Shown: positions 52,526 to 64,000 of the stretch, piece after piece
How positions within the stretch are numbered: position 1 is the first letter of the stretch
Layout: every line of letters starts with the position of its first letter
NCBI GenBank assembly: GCA_025331125.1
Contig: JAOALB010000002.1
Span: 744,001-808,000, forward strand
Direction of reading: 5' to 3'
Length of the DNA stretch: 64,000 bases
Origin: Mycogone perniciosa
Lineage: Eukaryota > Ascomycota > Sordariomycetes > Hypocreales > Hypocreaceae
Program-made: the position numbers and the translations under genes
Notes under the pieces: model-generated
The model's database searches: none
What the model saw: only the letters and a program-made list of their open reading frames with translations
Told to the model about the DNA's origin: nothing

Positions 52526-55500
52526 CTCGGCATATCCATCGACAGATGCCTTATCCCAGTAAGCACAAAGTCAAGGTGGTTCCGAGATTTCCGGATTTCT
52601 GCTCCAAGTCAGAAATCTTGCATGTTTCTTTAGCTTCAGGCAACCTGTGACACAATGAGTCTTCGCCCGATAATGCCAAAGGTAACAACCTGGTAAGCAA
52701 CATCCCGTACCACAGACAAGGTGGCATTGTCACTGTTACCCAAAGACATCATTATGGACCCCTCTGCCACACTCCGCTGCTTCCGGATGCTCGCCATAAA
52801 TTAAGAGCCATTGATAACCTACTGTTTCCGCATGTTCCTGGCTTATCGAGCCATTTAAACGCCATGGCGCCGGCTGCATGTTCATATTTCCTTATCAGTG
52901 AGCCCAAATGAGTGCCACCACCCTTAATACTGTTCTGTCAAGCGACCACTAATTCCGCGCCGCGGATCCTGTTCCACCGGAATGTGATCCGTGAATGTTG
53001 GATGCGCTGCCAACAGCGGTGACAACACATCCCTATTGGGTTGGGGGGTAGTACATAGTGAGGCTGTCGAGCGCACCAAAAAAAGACAACAATAGATCCA
53101 CCGCGGACCAGCCCGCTAAAGCATGTTTTTTCTCCGAGGTGTGAATTTTCCTTGGCCCAAACCCGTGCATAAAGGTGTATGCTCAGTGCAACTCTGCCAT
53201 GTATGTCGAATCATGCATGGTCACATACAGGGAAGCACTCATACATACCCGTATATATAACATGCGATAGGTGATCAATACTAGCTATGCTCTTCGGTAA
53301 TATTTCGCTCAACGCAGCAGTTTTGAGGTTTTGTATGGAGTACGAGTACGTGTGCTGGACCGAACCCTAGTCCGTAACGTGGTTGACACAGACTTCAATA
53401 GATCGTGGGGCGTGGGCCTCGGAGGAGTCCAGCCCTTGACCCGACCTGTCAGCCCTCACTCTCGGTCAGTCAGTTCAAAATTATCTCAGCAACCATGGGG
53501 GTTCGTTACCCATACGGCGTAACCAATCCTGAAAAGCTGAAAAAAAAAGACAGCAGGCCTTTGGGGCTTATCGTGGATGGTTGCACCAGGACTCGTATCA
53601 AGTGACTCAAGTCGAGTGAAATGTCTTATCTGGCCCACTTGTTGCTTGTCGGGTCTCTCAGAGCGACGTTGGACCTGCATGCGTTTCGCAACTTGCGCGA
53701 ATCAATTGTTCAAAACATATCTCATGATAACCATGAGGTTTTCGGTCAAGCAGGGAGCCCCCCACGCGTACCGCGACGCCTTGATCGATAGATTGTCTCA
53801 ACTCCAACAGCCCTGCATATGTATATTATATGTACCTTGTAATATGTAAGGCGTAGCAAGGGACAAGGGTGCCGGAAACATTGCCAAAACAGGGTGGCTC
53901 AGTTGTTTCCAGAAATTAAGCTTGGCGCCGGCCCCATCAAAGTTAACAAGGTCGCTAAGGTTCAAATTGGGAAGAATCCAGATTCTCGACCCGCGATTCC
54001 GGTTACTGATTCGGACCACGTTGTTCGCAAATCGATAGTCCATGAAAGGATGGATGGCCACTGTGCATGTTGGCTTGGGTGCTTAGCGAGAACAACCCAA
54101 ATACGGAGTATATTCGTAAAATATGTAAAGTATACTTCGTAACAGGGCCGGAACACCGGAATCTGTAACATATTAATGTTACTTATACTTCGTAGACAGG
54201 GCTGGAGCGTCTGGATCCATGTCACGTACAAAGTGCATATGCAGAGATAACAATGATCGAAAGCAACTTACGTAGATAAATTCTTGGCCATTGCCGATAT
54301 GCCGTGATAGAAAAACATCAGATCATGGAATAAGCCTATGCGCTTAGAGCCCGTGGCTGCATGGTCGATCAGCGAGAGCTGATAGGGCTATTTCTTGAAC
54401 TGGCGGTACTGCGGCGTTTGCTTGATCCGTCATGTCTGTTTGTGGGATCATGATAAAAGAGAGGCAGCTCTTAAGACGCAGGGTCGGTTTAGTGGCTGTA
54501 AGCTAATCTTTTCGTGCTGCCGCAACGGGATGGCGACATTTCGCAAGCAAATCGAGGAGAGTTGATACGGAGAGTTGGTACTACTACGAGTACGAAGTAC
54601 AGAGTAGCAGTACTTCGTATACACTATCAAATGCCTACGGAGAACTTCGTACGGAGTATTACTATCACCTGTGGATCTGGGATCTGCTTCTCGGCTCTGG
54701 TAGTAATAATGGATCCCTCACTCTTACCAGGATGCAGTTCTCGGCGACGGCAACACTGTTTGTTTTGCCCCGTAATAGCGTGCGGCTGGATTTGGTGACT
54801 CGGTACGCCAACAGGGGATTAATCCATGGATCAGATCAGCAGGCTCAGGTCCCACTGAACTGGTTCGCTATCAAAGTCCATGGACCGATGTCACCAACGA
54901 ATCCATAGTACACACTACTTTTGTACCGAAGCGTACGAAGTAATAGGCCTCTTGGCAGCACAGATTACCACAGAATACGAGGCGCCTTGAAGGGAGGGGA
55001 CCCTGACAAACAGCCGGTGCGGTGCGGCGCGGCGCTGCCGAGAAAAAAAAAAGGGGATATACGGAGCATCTCTGTACTCGTGCTTCGTACTCCGTACAAA
55101 CCGTGTCGTCATAATACTCTGCGGGCGTGGTTTGTGATTTGTTGTTTGCGGGTCGCTGTGATATGATGGTGGCTGGGCGGGAGACAGCTGAAGGCATCGA
55201 AACGTGGTGAGAGCAGAGACAAGAGCGGGATGATGTGTTTTTGGCGAACGGGAGCAAAAATAGCATTGAAGCGTTGGTTCCGAACAGGGCAAGACACGCG
55301 CGGTCTTTGCGGCTACAAAGGCAGCTAACATTTAGCGCTCTAGCTTGCCATATTGAGGTAAGCCTTCATGTTGTTAGTTTCTACGCCTCCTGCTGCTACG
55401 GACTAGTACCTGGGCTACGTAATGGTGTCAGGTACAATACTCCGTGTGTACTTCGTACTTCGTACTATCTGGATTGCCAGAAATCTTTCATGGCGTATGC

Positions 55501-56819
55501 AAATAATACCCAGTTATTCCTAGTTGGGGACATGCGGGAAACTAGTCGAAAGATGCTAAATAAATAAAAAACCCCCAACGTTGTTGCAGCGACAAGAGAG
55601 CGAGCGTATGCACGCAGGTGCGAATCTTATACGAGGACGGAGTAGTACTTCGTACGGACAGGACAGTACAAGTGCTCGGCGTTACAGCACTTCACTGCTA
55701 TTATCAGTCTAGTCTATCAACAGATCCGCGGGTCCTTTTTCTTGTGCCAACTCGTATTATCCAGCCTCCTTCACCTTATCTCTCTCCCTCTCCCTCTCCC
55801 TCTCCTCTCAACCTCAACCTCAACACCATCACTATCGCCTGAAACAAAGAACAAAGGAACCATTGTACTATCCTTTTTATCTTATTATATTAACCTCCCG
55901 CCACCACGTGTGCAGCTAGGAAACGGACACACTTCTTCCAGCGTCCGGCCTTCCGCATCCCGCAGCCCACCATCTACTCGTACCTAAAGCTAAAAACCTT
56001 GTGTCAGCCGCTCACTCCGCCCTGTTGCTGTCCTCATACGCCACCCACGTCCAGTGCCAGACTTCCAAGGCCTCCAAGGCCTCCATCGCTCGCTTCGCTC
56101 AGCTCACCGTTGACCCTTGATTATTAGCTACATTCGTATTTCAACGGCCAGGTTCCCCCCTCTTGCTTTTTCGCCGCATCCCCATCGCCAGCGGGCTCTG
56201 TTAAGGCTGGAACCTCTTCCTTTTCTTCCTCCCCCATCTCCCCTCTTGTCCCCAGAGAAAGAGCTTCTTTTTTTCCGGCATTCCAACCAGGCAGGGTACA
56301 CACAGCTGTTGGAAGCAACTCCGGAGGGCTGTGTCTGGACATTTCTCGGCCGTGTTTCACTGGAGATCCGCCGAGAAGCCCGCCGCCCCATTCCTCGCGT
56401 CCGGTCCACTCACTTATAACCCGCCCAGCTGTTTAAGCCGCTTATCCAACTGTCCCGGACACTTATAAGCGACACGGCGATATCAAAAGCCGCCACAGTG
56501 CCGCCTCACCTATTCAAGTGTACTACAACGTACTCCGTACACTTGCTTTTTTCCACCCAGCGTCTTTTTTCTGTCACTTGCTGCCTGACACAACGCCCCA
56601 TTTGTTTTCATCCTCGTTGCCAAACCCAGTGTGACGGCAATTTCTTATATCCTGGGCTGGAACCTTGAATTCTGTGAGGCGTACCGAGGATAGCGGCGGT
56701 GTCTTTGACCAAACAACCACCACCTGCAACTACGGTTCGGCATCATCTGGAGACCGTCCTTCAACCACACTAGGACCATCGCTTCGCATTTAAAATTCCC
56801 CCCCAAAAAGTCCACGCAA
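52526..56819. other. Long intergenic region, motif-rich, with C/T-rich leader at the right end
   Basis: I see no gene in this stretch. It holds many copies of the dispersed TACGGAGTAC/TACTTCGTA motif, for example near 54583-54606, 54647, 55087, 55438-55470, 55637-55660 and 56529. A CTCCCT tract lies at about 55778-55804. The last kilobase is C/T-rich on the plus strand and probably forms the promoter and leader of the gene at 56820. Confidence 0.5.
55778..55804. repeat. CTCCCT microsatellite tract
   Basis: Four near-perfect CTCCCT units lie in a pyrimidine-rich region, followed by three AACCTC units. Confidence 0.75.
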
Positions 56820-58179
56820 ATGTCCATCTTTTCGCGCGTCAGGAAGAGTCGGCAACAAGCCAAAGAGCACAACGCAAAGCTGGTAGAGCAGCAGAAGAAA
56901 GAGGAGGTGAAGCCCCCGTATAGACATGTTCCTACCCATGCGGCTGCGGATGCCATTGCAAGCGCACCACCGAGCTGGAGAGATGCGGATCGAGCTAGAA
57001 TCGTCGAGCAAAACCGCAGGAGGAGTGCCATGGCTGCATCCGGTCACCACATGAACATGCCCGGTGCCCCTCGTGTCGGCAGCAGCCTCTCCCACGTTTC
57101 CTACCCGACTGATATCAACGCCAACCCTAGGGTCGCCATGTCTCGACCATCCAGCTACACTGGCATGTCTCCGTATTCAGCAAACCATGGCCGGGAAGCC
57201 ATGTACACTGTTCCAGATATGCCCATTCAGCAGTTCGCGACCATGCCAAAAGGCAAGGGGGTCAGCACAGCGTCAAGTTATGAGTCACCGCGAATCAGCC
57301 CAACTTCTTCCAAAGGTTTGTCAACAGCTCAGTTATGTCTAAACAACCATCACTCACGGTTCGGGGCTAACTCTGTATCTAGGAGAGTCGAGCAGCTCCA
57401 GCGACTCTACCAGTTCCCAAGATGATCTTGAGATGAGACCCGCACGTACACCTGCGAGACCCTTACCGGCAGAGGTCACGCATCGCCTACATCCTAATCA
57501 TCGACGAACTTCGGACTCATCAATCGAGCGAATTGCTATGGCTAATTCGGCCAAGGGAGCAGGCCTGGCGAATCCCATGAGAGACCCTCGTCCGCCACCA
57601 TCCACCAGGGGCTTCGGCTCAATTGCACCCATTGCCAACGCGCCAGTCTCGATACTGAAGAACTTTTCGACAGGAAGTGGAATGGGCTCACGCCAGAACT
57701 CAAATGGCTCTCTCTCTAGCCATGTAGCTACACCCACCAGCCCCCCAACTTTAGCTCCCACAGTCCCCGCCTCTGCTGTCCCAGCGGCTCAACCTGAGAA
57801 CATCGTGAGCGGGGTGCTACTCCCCAGCCATGACGTGGACACTGTCGTGTCGGTAGGCCAGGTGCGCACTGCTGCCGCCGGTAGGCCCAAGGACCGAAAG
57901 GTACCCAAGACAACCCGGTTTTCAGAGTTGGAGCGTATCGAATCGAATGTGGAGACTCCGGCTCCTGCAGCGTCTTACACAACTCAAAGCGTTGCTCCTC
58001 ATCCAACTGCTCACAGTGCTCAGGAGCAGTTTGTGATCAATGTCTTCCCAGAGGAGGACTCAGTGCCCGAGCCTGAGCCCCGAAAGAGCGGCAAATCGAA
58101 GAGGTTCTCCAAAAGTGGGGGTAGGCTGATAAAGAAGGACCGCTGGGCAAGCTCCAAGATACCAGTCGTCACCGTTTGA
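56820..58179 (+). CDS. Conserved-looking hypothetical fungal protein, disordered
   Basis: Exons 56820-57315 and 57383-58179 join in phase to give 430 residues. The N-terminal 70 residues are basic and helical (FSRVRKSRQQAKEHNAKLVE, followed by PYRHVPTHAAADAIASAPPS and WRDADRARIVEQNRRRS). The rest is rich in Ser, Pro, Ala and Thr with no stable domain. The C-terminus is again basic (SGKSKRFSKSGGRLIKKDRW). This layout, conserved-looking ends around a disordered middle, is common among fungal regulatory or scaffold proteins, but I do not recognise a function. A very long pyrimidine-rich leader precedes the start. Confidence 0.8.
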
Positions 58180-59733
58180 CGGCATTATTCCCTCCTCCAT
58201 TGTATTCTCGCTTGACTATAAATCTTTTCTTTTGTTGAAGATCACCGTGGACATATGGACCCTACCATCAGTTTTTCTTTTCTTTTATCAGACTCCAAGT
58301 CCAAAAAACACGGATTTTCTGGCGTTTCGAATGTTTCTAGACCGCGCAGGCACACGGTATGACACGGACTGGACTGGGATTTGTGGGAGCACGAAAGCCT
58401 ACTACCGCGGTTTCTCTCTATCTAGTGGGATATGGCCACTCCCTTATGACGATTGATGACCTCTTGAGATATAGAAATGGGTGTTGAGGATTGCCCACCT
58501 GGGCCTTTGTTACATTGGCGTTGTATTGATACGATGAGCTTTCATCGGCATTATTTAACACTTAAAATGTCTTCTTCATATCTGAGGGTTTATTTATTTA
58601 TTTATTGACAACTCTTCGCTATCACATCACAGATAAGGCGGCATCGGAAGAATGGAATGTGGGAAGCCACTTGAGCGTTTACTTGATGCGATTCATGAAT
58701 GATAATACAAGAAGATCGTGTAAGATGATTACTATCTGCGTAGGTATGATGTACTCCGTAGTTTGTAAATGATAGATATTACCTGTTATGAGCGACCGGC
58801 GGCATACGAACAAATCTGACAAACAGACGGATAAGAGAGGAGAGAAAAAGAGAAGGAAAATATGAATTGTGTTGTGTTGTATTTTATTTTATTGTCATAT
58901 ACGGAGTACCGCAAGTCCACAATTACTACCAGTTCGCGGGATACAAAGGTGATGATCATTGATAGCCCCTAAATAAGTAGGCGGGCGACAATAAAACGCG
59001 GACTGTAAATGGCATATGCCGCAAAGCCGGTTCTCAAAGCTTCAAAAAAATATCATGGAAAAAATTAAATAATTAACCTAAATCGTTTATTTCACCCCCA
59101 TAGATTTTTACAGGATCTGAGTCCTATGTTTCCACATTAGAGTGTTAAGAAATTACGGAGCATAAGAGCAATTTGAGGTCCGCATTCTTTTTGTCACCTG
59201 CTTGTTGTGATCTGGGAAGATGGGATGAGATTACGGCGCCAAGGCGGCGCGTCCTATTGCCCCCTCTTCCTCCGCAGACAACAATAAACGGGTGACAAAA
59301 AGAACACGGATTGCGAACAGCACCTCTTCTCTTTCCCTCTACGAAGCATTATTGTGCATGTGATTATGGAGCAGAATCATTGCATCAGCCACTTGTGGCT
59401 TACGCCACTACATATCCACAGCCCGGCAGAAATCCGCCCCACGCCAGTGGCGCTGCTCGGCAGTTGCGCTACCGTCTATTGGTCAGCCTTGCCAGAACCC
59501 TGACGGTACAGCGCATGTCACTTCGTGGCCTTGCATTTCGTAAAGGACAGTCATCATCGTCATCAATGCCAGTGTCAGCCATCTGGCACACACACTTAGT
59601 CTTCTTCGTTTTCCATATCTTTGCCCTTCAATTGCCAATTTTTTCCAAATTTCTATTTTCTCCCCTTTCACTGCATATGTGCGTCCTCTGATCGAACTTG
59701 GTTTCTGCCGCTGCAGATTCCAAAGCCACCGAG
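58180..59733. other. Intergenic region before ALG5
   Basis: No gene is seen. TACTCCGTAG and ATACGGAGTACC copies lie near 58749 and 58900. A GTTGTGTTGTATTTTATTTT stretch lies near 58870. The ALG5 promoter must lie in the right part. Confidence 0.5.
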
Positions 59734-61117
59734 ATGGGTGCCGCAGCAACGCTGCTGGAGCTTCCAGGGCCGCTCTGGGCGTGGCTCAAAGCAACCCCAG
59801 TCCATATTCTTCTCGGTCTCTTTGTCGCATTGGTCCTGCTGGGGCTTGTCAGTGTAAGCGATTGAAGTTGCCGTCTAATTGCTTCCGGAAAAGGTTGCGC
59901 TGACCTGATTATCATCATCATCGCAGCTCTTCACCCTCCTCCACCTCGTCGCTCCCAAACCTCGACCCGCTCAGCCCTCTGAGAAGACATACATCACCAG
60001 CAGTCCTTCCGGTAGAACCACCCCGCGGCAACTCCCCTGCTGGTACGATCGCTGGTTTGCCGAACGTCGTCTTAGTGAGCAGCGCGTCCGTCCTGACGAG
60101 GCATTCCCTACGCCGGACGTTGGCGCCATCGAACCCGCCGAGCTACTCCTCAGTGTTGTCTTCCCTGCATATAACGAAGAAGAGCGCATACTTCCCACTC
60201 TCGAAGAGGCGGTAGAATATCTTGATGAGCACTTTGGACGATCCAAGACTGTTAAGACCCTTCTTGGCCCGACTAAGAAGCGGCACTCGCCTGGTGCTTC
60301 CAATAAAGAGCTGAGTGGCTATGAGATTCTGATCATCAATGACGGTAGTCGAGATAAGACGGTGGATGTCGCTCTTGACTTTGCGCGGGAGAATGGCCTG
60401 CATGATATCTTGAGGGTTGTATCTCTAACTAAGAATCGAGGCAAAGGCGGAGGCGTTACCCATGGCATGCGACATGTAAGAGGTGAATATGCCTTGTTTG
60501 CTGACGCGGATGGGGCTTCGCGGTTCAGTGACGTGGGAAAATTGATTCAGGGTGTTGAGGAAGTTGTCGATGGTTCCCGTCGAGGAGTCGCCATTGGTAG
60601 TCGTGCTCATCTGGTCGGCAGCGAGGCAGTAGTCAAGGTAACCAACCCCTGATCCTTCCCATGCTCAATCTCTATAGAAAATCCTTGCTGACAGCATTTG
60701 CTCCCAACTCAACAGCGCTCTGCCTTGCGAAACTTCCTCATGCGCTCCTTTCACCTTGTCCTCACCATCTTGACTCCGCCCGCTACATCACGCATCCGCG
60801 ACACTCAGTGTGGCTTCAAGCTCTTCACGCGCGCCGCCCTCCCCCATATTGTGCCCTACATGCACACCGAGGGCTGGATCTTCGACATCGAGATGCTCAT
60901 GCTGGCCGAGTCGGCTCCCGCAACACCTGTCCTGGGCAGCGACGGCAGTGTTATTGGCACTAGTCCTGGCATCAAGGTCGCCGAGGTGCCTGTTGAGTGG
61001 CACGAAGTTGGCGGCAGCAAACTCAACGTCATCAAGGACAGTATCAACATGGCCATCGGACTGGCTGTCTTGAGGGCGAGTTGGATGATGGGCGTTTACA
61101 GGAGACGCCTGACTTGA
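59734..61117 (+). CDS. ALG5: Dolichyl-phosphate beta-glucosyltransferase ALG5
   Basis: Exons 59734-59853, 59927-60637 and 60716-61117 give 410 residues. The enzyme transfers glucose from UDP-glucose to dolichyl phosphate on the cytosolic face of the ER, supplying donor for the last steps of N-glycan precursor assembly. One N-terminal membrane helix spans exon 1 into exon 2 (VHILLGLFVALVLLGLVS). The GT2 domain shows LSVVFPAYNEEERILPTLEE, then ILIINDGSRDKTVDVA. KNRGKGGGVTHGMRHVRGEY is followed by the metal-binding ALFADADGASR, and RIRDTQCGFKLFTR, VPYMHTEGWIFDIEMLMLA and VEWHEVGGSKL follow. Introns have clean sites and codon-boundary phase. Confidence 0.94.
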
Positions 61118-61547
61118 AGGGTGGCATGTATCTCGTCATGGATGAGCTCGATGATACTTTGCTGATACATATTGGACTTCGTATGGTGTTGTTTTCACAA
61201 GGTCCACGAAGATGCAACCAAAAATGCATATGTACATATACAAGGGAAAGAAATAAAACCCCGGAACCGATTCATTCACATCATGTGGCTTTGTTTGAAA
61301 ACGTATTACGATTAATCATCTACTCTAGTAACAGCTGAGAATCCATATGTCTATCCAGAACGCTGTGTTTTTCTTCTTTCGTCATGCAATGATTATGTCC
61401 GCCCAGTGGCACGATCATAATAACCCAGTACACCAACTCCCTCATATCAGATGCGTGTCTCTCATTCAACGCCTCATCTTGCCAGAAACAAAAACACCAT
61501 TTCCATCCTACAAAAAATCAGAACGACCAAAGGCGTGGTGGACTTTA

Positions 61548-63047
61548 TTACTGGAAGCCTTCCCGCCAAATGACCGGTAAGAAGACGACACATGCCTTCC
61601 ATAGGATGAGGATAGAGTCCAGGATCGCAAACGGAACCTTCCAGAACCCCAAGGGTCCACCAATGACAGCGCAGGCGTTCATCCAGATAGCCACGAAGGC
61701 GACGGAAAAGAAGTGATAGGCGAGAACAAGAGGTCGTTGAATAATGCCGCCGAGAAGCCCAGCAGGCCCGTCGGTCATGCCACGGCGGAAGTACTCGAAG
61801 CAGCCCATTTGAAGGGCGCGCAACTGGCGGTCGTTTGCAGCGAAGAGAGAGTAGAGGGCCTGGGCGAGGGTGTTGATGATGCTGGTGAAGTTCTTGCGGC
61901 GCCAGTAGAGCTTGTGCATAGCGTTGCGGATGGCGTCGCTGTTTTCGAGACTGGGGACGCGGTCTGGGTGGAGGAGTTCGGCGAGTAGCAGAGCATCGTT
62001 GAAAGCGACCGTCATACCACCGCCGGTGAGCGGATGTCGCATGTTGAGGGCGTCGCCGAGGAGGATCAGGCCGTTGGGTGTTTGCGGCGTGGCGGGGAGC
62101 CAGCTGTTGGGCATGCTACGCGGGATTTTGCCATCTTCAAGAGCGCGCTCGGCGGCTGGACGGACAGATTCGGGCAGCGCTGGGATGGCGTAGTTCTTGA
62201 TGTAGCCACGGACACCTCCTGCAGCGGCCGAGGCTTCAGGAATGCCCTGAGGGACATCAAACAGCGCTCGAGTCTCGTGTGTGCCGATCTGGTATAATAG
62301 GATAGGGAAAGCGTTGCCAATGATGACGTGGCCATGATTTGGTTCGGGGAGCTTGGTGTCGATGAGCTCCAGAGCATAAAACTTGCTCTTCATGATGGGT
62401 TTTGTGTCGAGAACCTGTTTCCGGAACTTGGAGTCGTAGCCGTCGGCGACAATTGTTAATTTTCCAAAGAAGTAATCGCTTTTCTTCTCTCCAGTCTCCT
62501 TATTGACTGTTGTCCGTGATTCCACGCCAAGAATCTGATCTGTGTGCTCCCCCTGTAATGTTTTGAGTACCTCTGTTTCCACCACGGTGATATTCTCATG
62601 GCCCAGGCATGCCCGCCGTAGCTGCATAATAAATCTGCCATGATGAAACCCTCTCCCCACTTGCTTCTTTCCTCCAGTCCCTCTGCCCCCCCATTGATGT
62701 GGTACCTCGCCATTTTCGTCAAGGCCCGGGTAGGGAATCAAAGACGGCTCTCCGTGGTAGATGACGTTGTAGCCATAGCATGGGATCGAGTCGATATCCT
62801 CAACACAATGGCCCAGCCCCAGCTTCTTGAGCGCGGCAAGACCGCCTGGCTGTAAGAGCTCACCGACAATGCGGTCAGGTTCATGCATCCAGCGCTCGAG
62901 AAGCAAGACGGAACGTCCTTGGTTGGCGAGCGCATAGGCAGCGGCGCAGCCAAAGATGCCTGCGCCGACAACGACAACATCGGCCTCGTGGTATATTTCG
63001 CGCCGTTCGCGTGCGGTAGTCGTAGACGAAGTCATTGTTTCTGACAT
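61548..63047 (-). CDS. ERG1: Squalene epoxidase (ERG1)
   Basis: This intronless minus-strand gene encodes 499 residues. The enzyme oxidises squalene to 2,3-oxidosqualene in the ER and lipid droplets in ergosterol synthesis, and is the allylamine (terbinafine) target. The FAD-binding opening is DVVVVGAGIFGCAAAYALAN followed by LLLERWMHEPDRIVGELLQP. The second FAD motif is GLILLGDALNMRHPLTGGGM with TVAFNDALLL, and VADGYDSKFRK lies between. The C-terminus has hydrophobic segments for membrane attachment (VLAYHFFSVAFVAIWMNACA, ILDSILILWKACVVFLP). The start was taken at MSETMTSS; a TACTCCGTACACC motif copy lies about 60 bases upstream in the leader. Confidence 0.95.
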   Translation of the reverse strand: MSETMTSSTTTARERREIYHEADVVVVGAGIFGCAAAYALANQGRSVLLLERWMHEPDRIVGELLQPGGLAALKKLGLGHCVEDIDSIPCYGYNVIYHGEPSLIPYPGLDENGEVPHQWGGRGTGGKKQVGRGFHHGRFIMQLRRACLGHENITVVETEVLKTLQGEHTDQILGVESRTTVNKETGEKKSDYFFGKLTIVADGYDSKFRKQVLDTKPIMKSKFYALELIDTKLPEPNHGHVIIGNAFPILLYQIGTHETRALFDVPQGIPEASAAAGGVRGYIKNYAIPALPESVRPAAERALEDGKIPRSMPNSWLPATPQTPNGLILLGDALNMRHPLTGGGMTVAFNDALLLAELLHPDRVPSLENSDAIRNAMHKLYWRRKNFTSIINTLAQALYSLFAANDRQLRALQMGCFEYFRRGMTDGPAGLLGGIIQRPLVLAYHFFSVAFVAIWMNACAVIGGPLGFWKVPFAILDSILILWKACVVFLPVIWREGFQ

Positions 63048-64000
63048 TGAGAGAGTCGGAATTGGGCGGAGAGTTGGAATGGTTCGCGACGAATGGTTTG
63101 AATAGGTACTCCGTACACCGTTCAGGGAGCAGAATACGAATACGGCGGCCTTGTTCCCGAGAACGAATAAGCACGTGAAAGGAGAGAGCGAGTGATCGTG
63201 ACGTCGTCTATGCGTGCTGCGTGAGCCGTTATATGTATGCTGGCGGTAATATGGAATACCGGGCAATGGAGAAGTAGAGACCAACTTGCGAATAACTCCA
63301 CCTCCTGATCATGGCATGATTGCGAGGGATGAAAGGAGCTCTATCACATGATTGTGGACTGATGGATGTTTTGTACTCGTACATACTCTTGAATAGTGGC
63401 ATGGCCTAGCGGTCAGGGGTCTGAAATAATGTGGAGAAGGGAAATTTGTCTGATATGGCGATCCCAATTGGTCAGCGAAAATGCGACTACTACGGAGTAC
63501 TACTAATACCAATGTTGCCTTTTGTGTACGAAGTAGACTTACGCATAGAGTACTTTGTTAACATTCACAATCAATCCGTGAAAACATTATCATTATCATT
63601 ATCTTCTGTATATCCTCTCACTTCAATTGCACGTTGCCTGCCTTGCTCTTCACAAAGTCCGATTCCCACAGGTGTCTGTGTGTAAGTGAAACCAGCCGCT
63701 AGTGTCGAGGATGCTATCCTCCTGGAGCGCCTGGTGATTCTCCTGGGAGGGCCGATCAATGGCCTTTATGTAACTGTATTTAGTACTAGGAAATAAAGAG
63801 AAATTAAGCAATAGAGAAAATAAAGTAGTACTAGGTAGATCTGTCCGGATCTTCTCCCTCATCATCGGTGAGAGGATAGCCGGTACGTACCGAAAAACGG
63901 CCAAAGGCTTCAAGGTGGGGTTGATTTTTTCAAGGTGGGGTGGGAGGAGGTCTCTCAACTCACAACCCGGAATATTCGAGTCACAGCCTCAGCAAGGAGT
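63048..64000. other. Upstream region of ERG1 to the window edge
   Basis: No gene is recognised. CTACGGAGTACTAC lies near 63491, and a CATTAT repeat lies near 63584-63603. No sterol-regulatory element could be assigned with confidence. Confidence 0.5.

Noticed and set aside
63398..63430. GGCCTAGCGGTCAGG resembling a tRNA D-arm
   Set aside because: The rest of a cloverleaf, including the TTCGA loop and a paired acceptor stem, is absent.

Overview
This is a gene-bearing window from a filamentous ascomycete (Pezizomycotina). The evidence is many short spliceosomal introns (about 50-90 nt, GTANGT donors, CTAAC/CTGAC branch sites), clear orthologues of yeast housekeeping genes, a polymerase III U6 gene, an AA9 polysaccharide mono-oxygenase and a LaeA-like methyltransferase. 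Sordariomycetes, probably Hypocreales, is my best guess from general resemblance; no marker settles it. Exons were joined by eye from splice sites and reading-frame phase, and every multi-exon model closes in frame.

Housekeeping genes: LSB6-type phosphatidylinositol 4-kinase (313-2778), AIM41 (10138-10740), KRR1 and mitochondrial L11 as a divergent ribosome pair (23395-25258), a HAL4/SAT4-like kinase (27475-30334), HSP10 (30917-31503), SEC4 Rab GTPase (37097-38029), AFG2/DRG1 ATPase (40624-43029), PSY2 phosphatase subunit (43778-46726), U6 snRNA (50720-50882), ALG5 (59734-61117) and ERG1 squalene epoxidase (61548-63047). Secretory, ER and sterol functions (SEC4, ALG5, ERG1) are scattered rather than clustered. 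I see no complete secondary-metabolite cluster.

Accessory genes sit between these blocks: a nine-exon LaeA-like methyltransferase (6657-8358), a RidA protein convergent with a YeeE-type sulfur transporter (11138-12714), an orphan gene (13806-14597), an AA9 enzyme with a Cys-rich tail (32568-33929), a coiled-coil orphan (34231-35262) and a divergent pair of small secreted proteins (48521-49936). Around 14.8-22 kb the order looks rearranged. The 3' third of a hydantoinase gene ends where a PD-(D/E)XK nuclease-like gene begins. That is followed by a small secreted-protein gene and about 4 kb of AT-rich, stop-filled DNA. A decayed homeodomain gene lies at 51.2-51.8 kb.

The non-coding DNA carries many copies of a short motif, TACGGAGTAC or its complement, often stacked in tandem or as a palindrome. 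None of the copies I noted falls inside an assigned exon. The most striking single element is the U6 snRNA gene. It is interrupted just before the ACAGAGA box by a 59-nt spliceosomal intron that carries a polymerase III B-box-like sequence.
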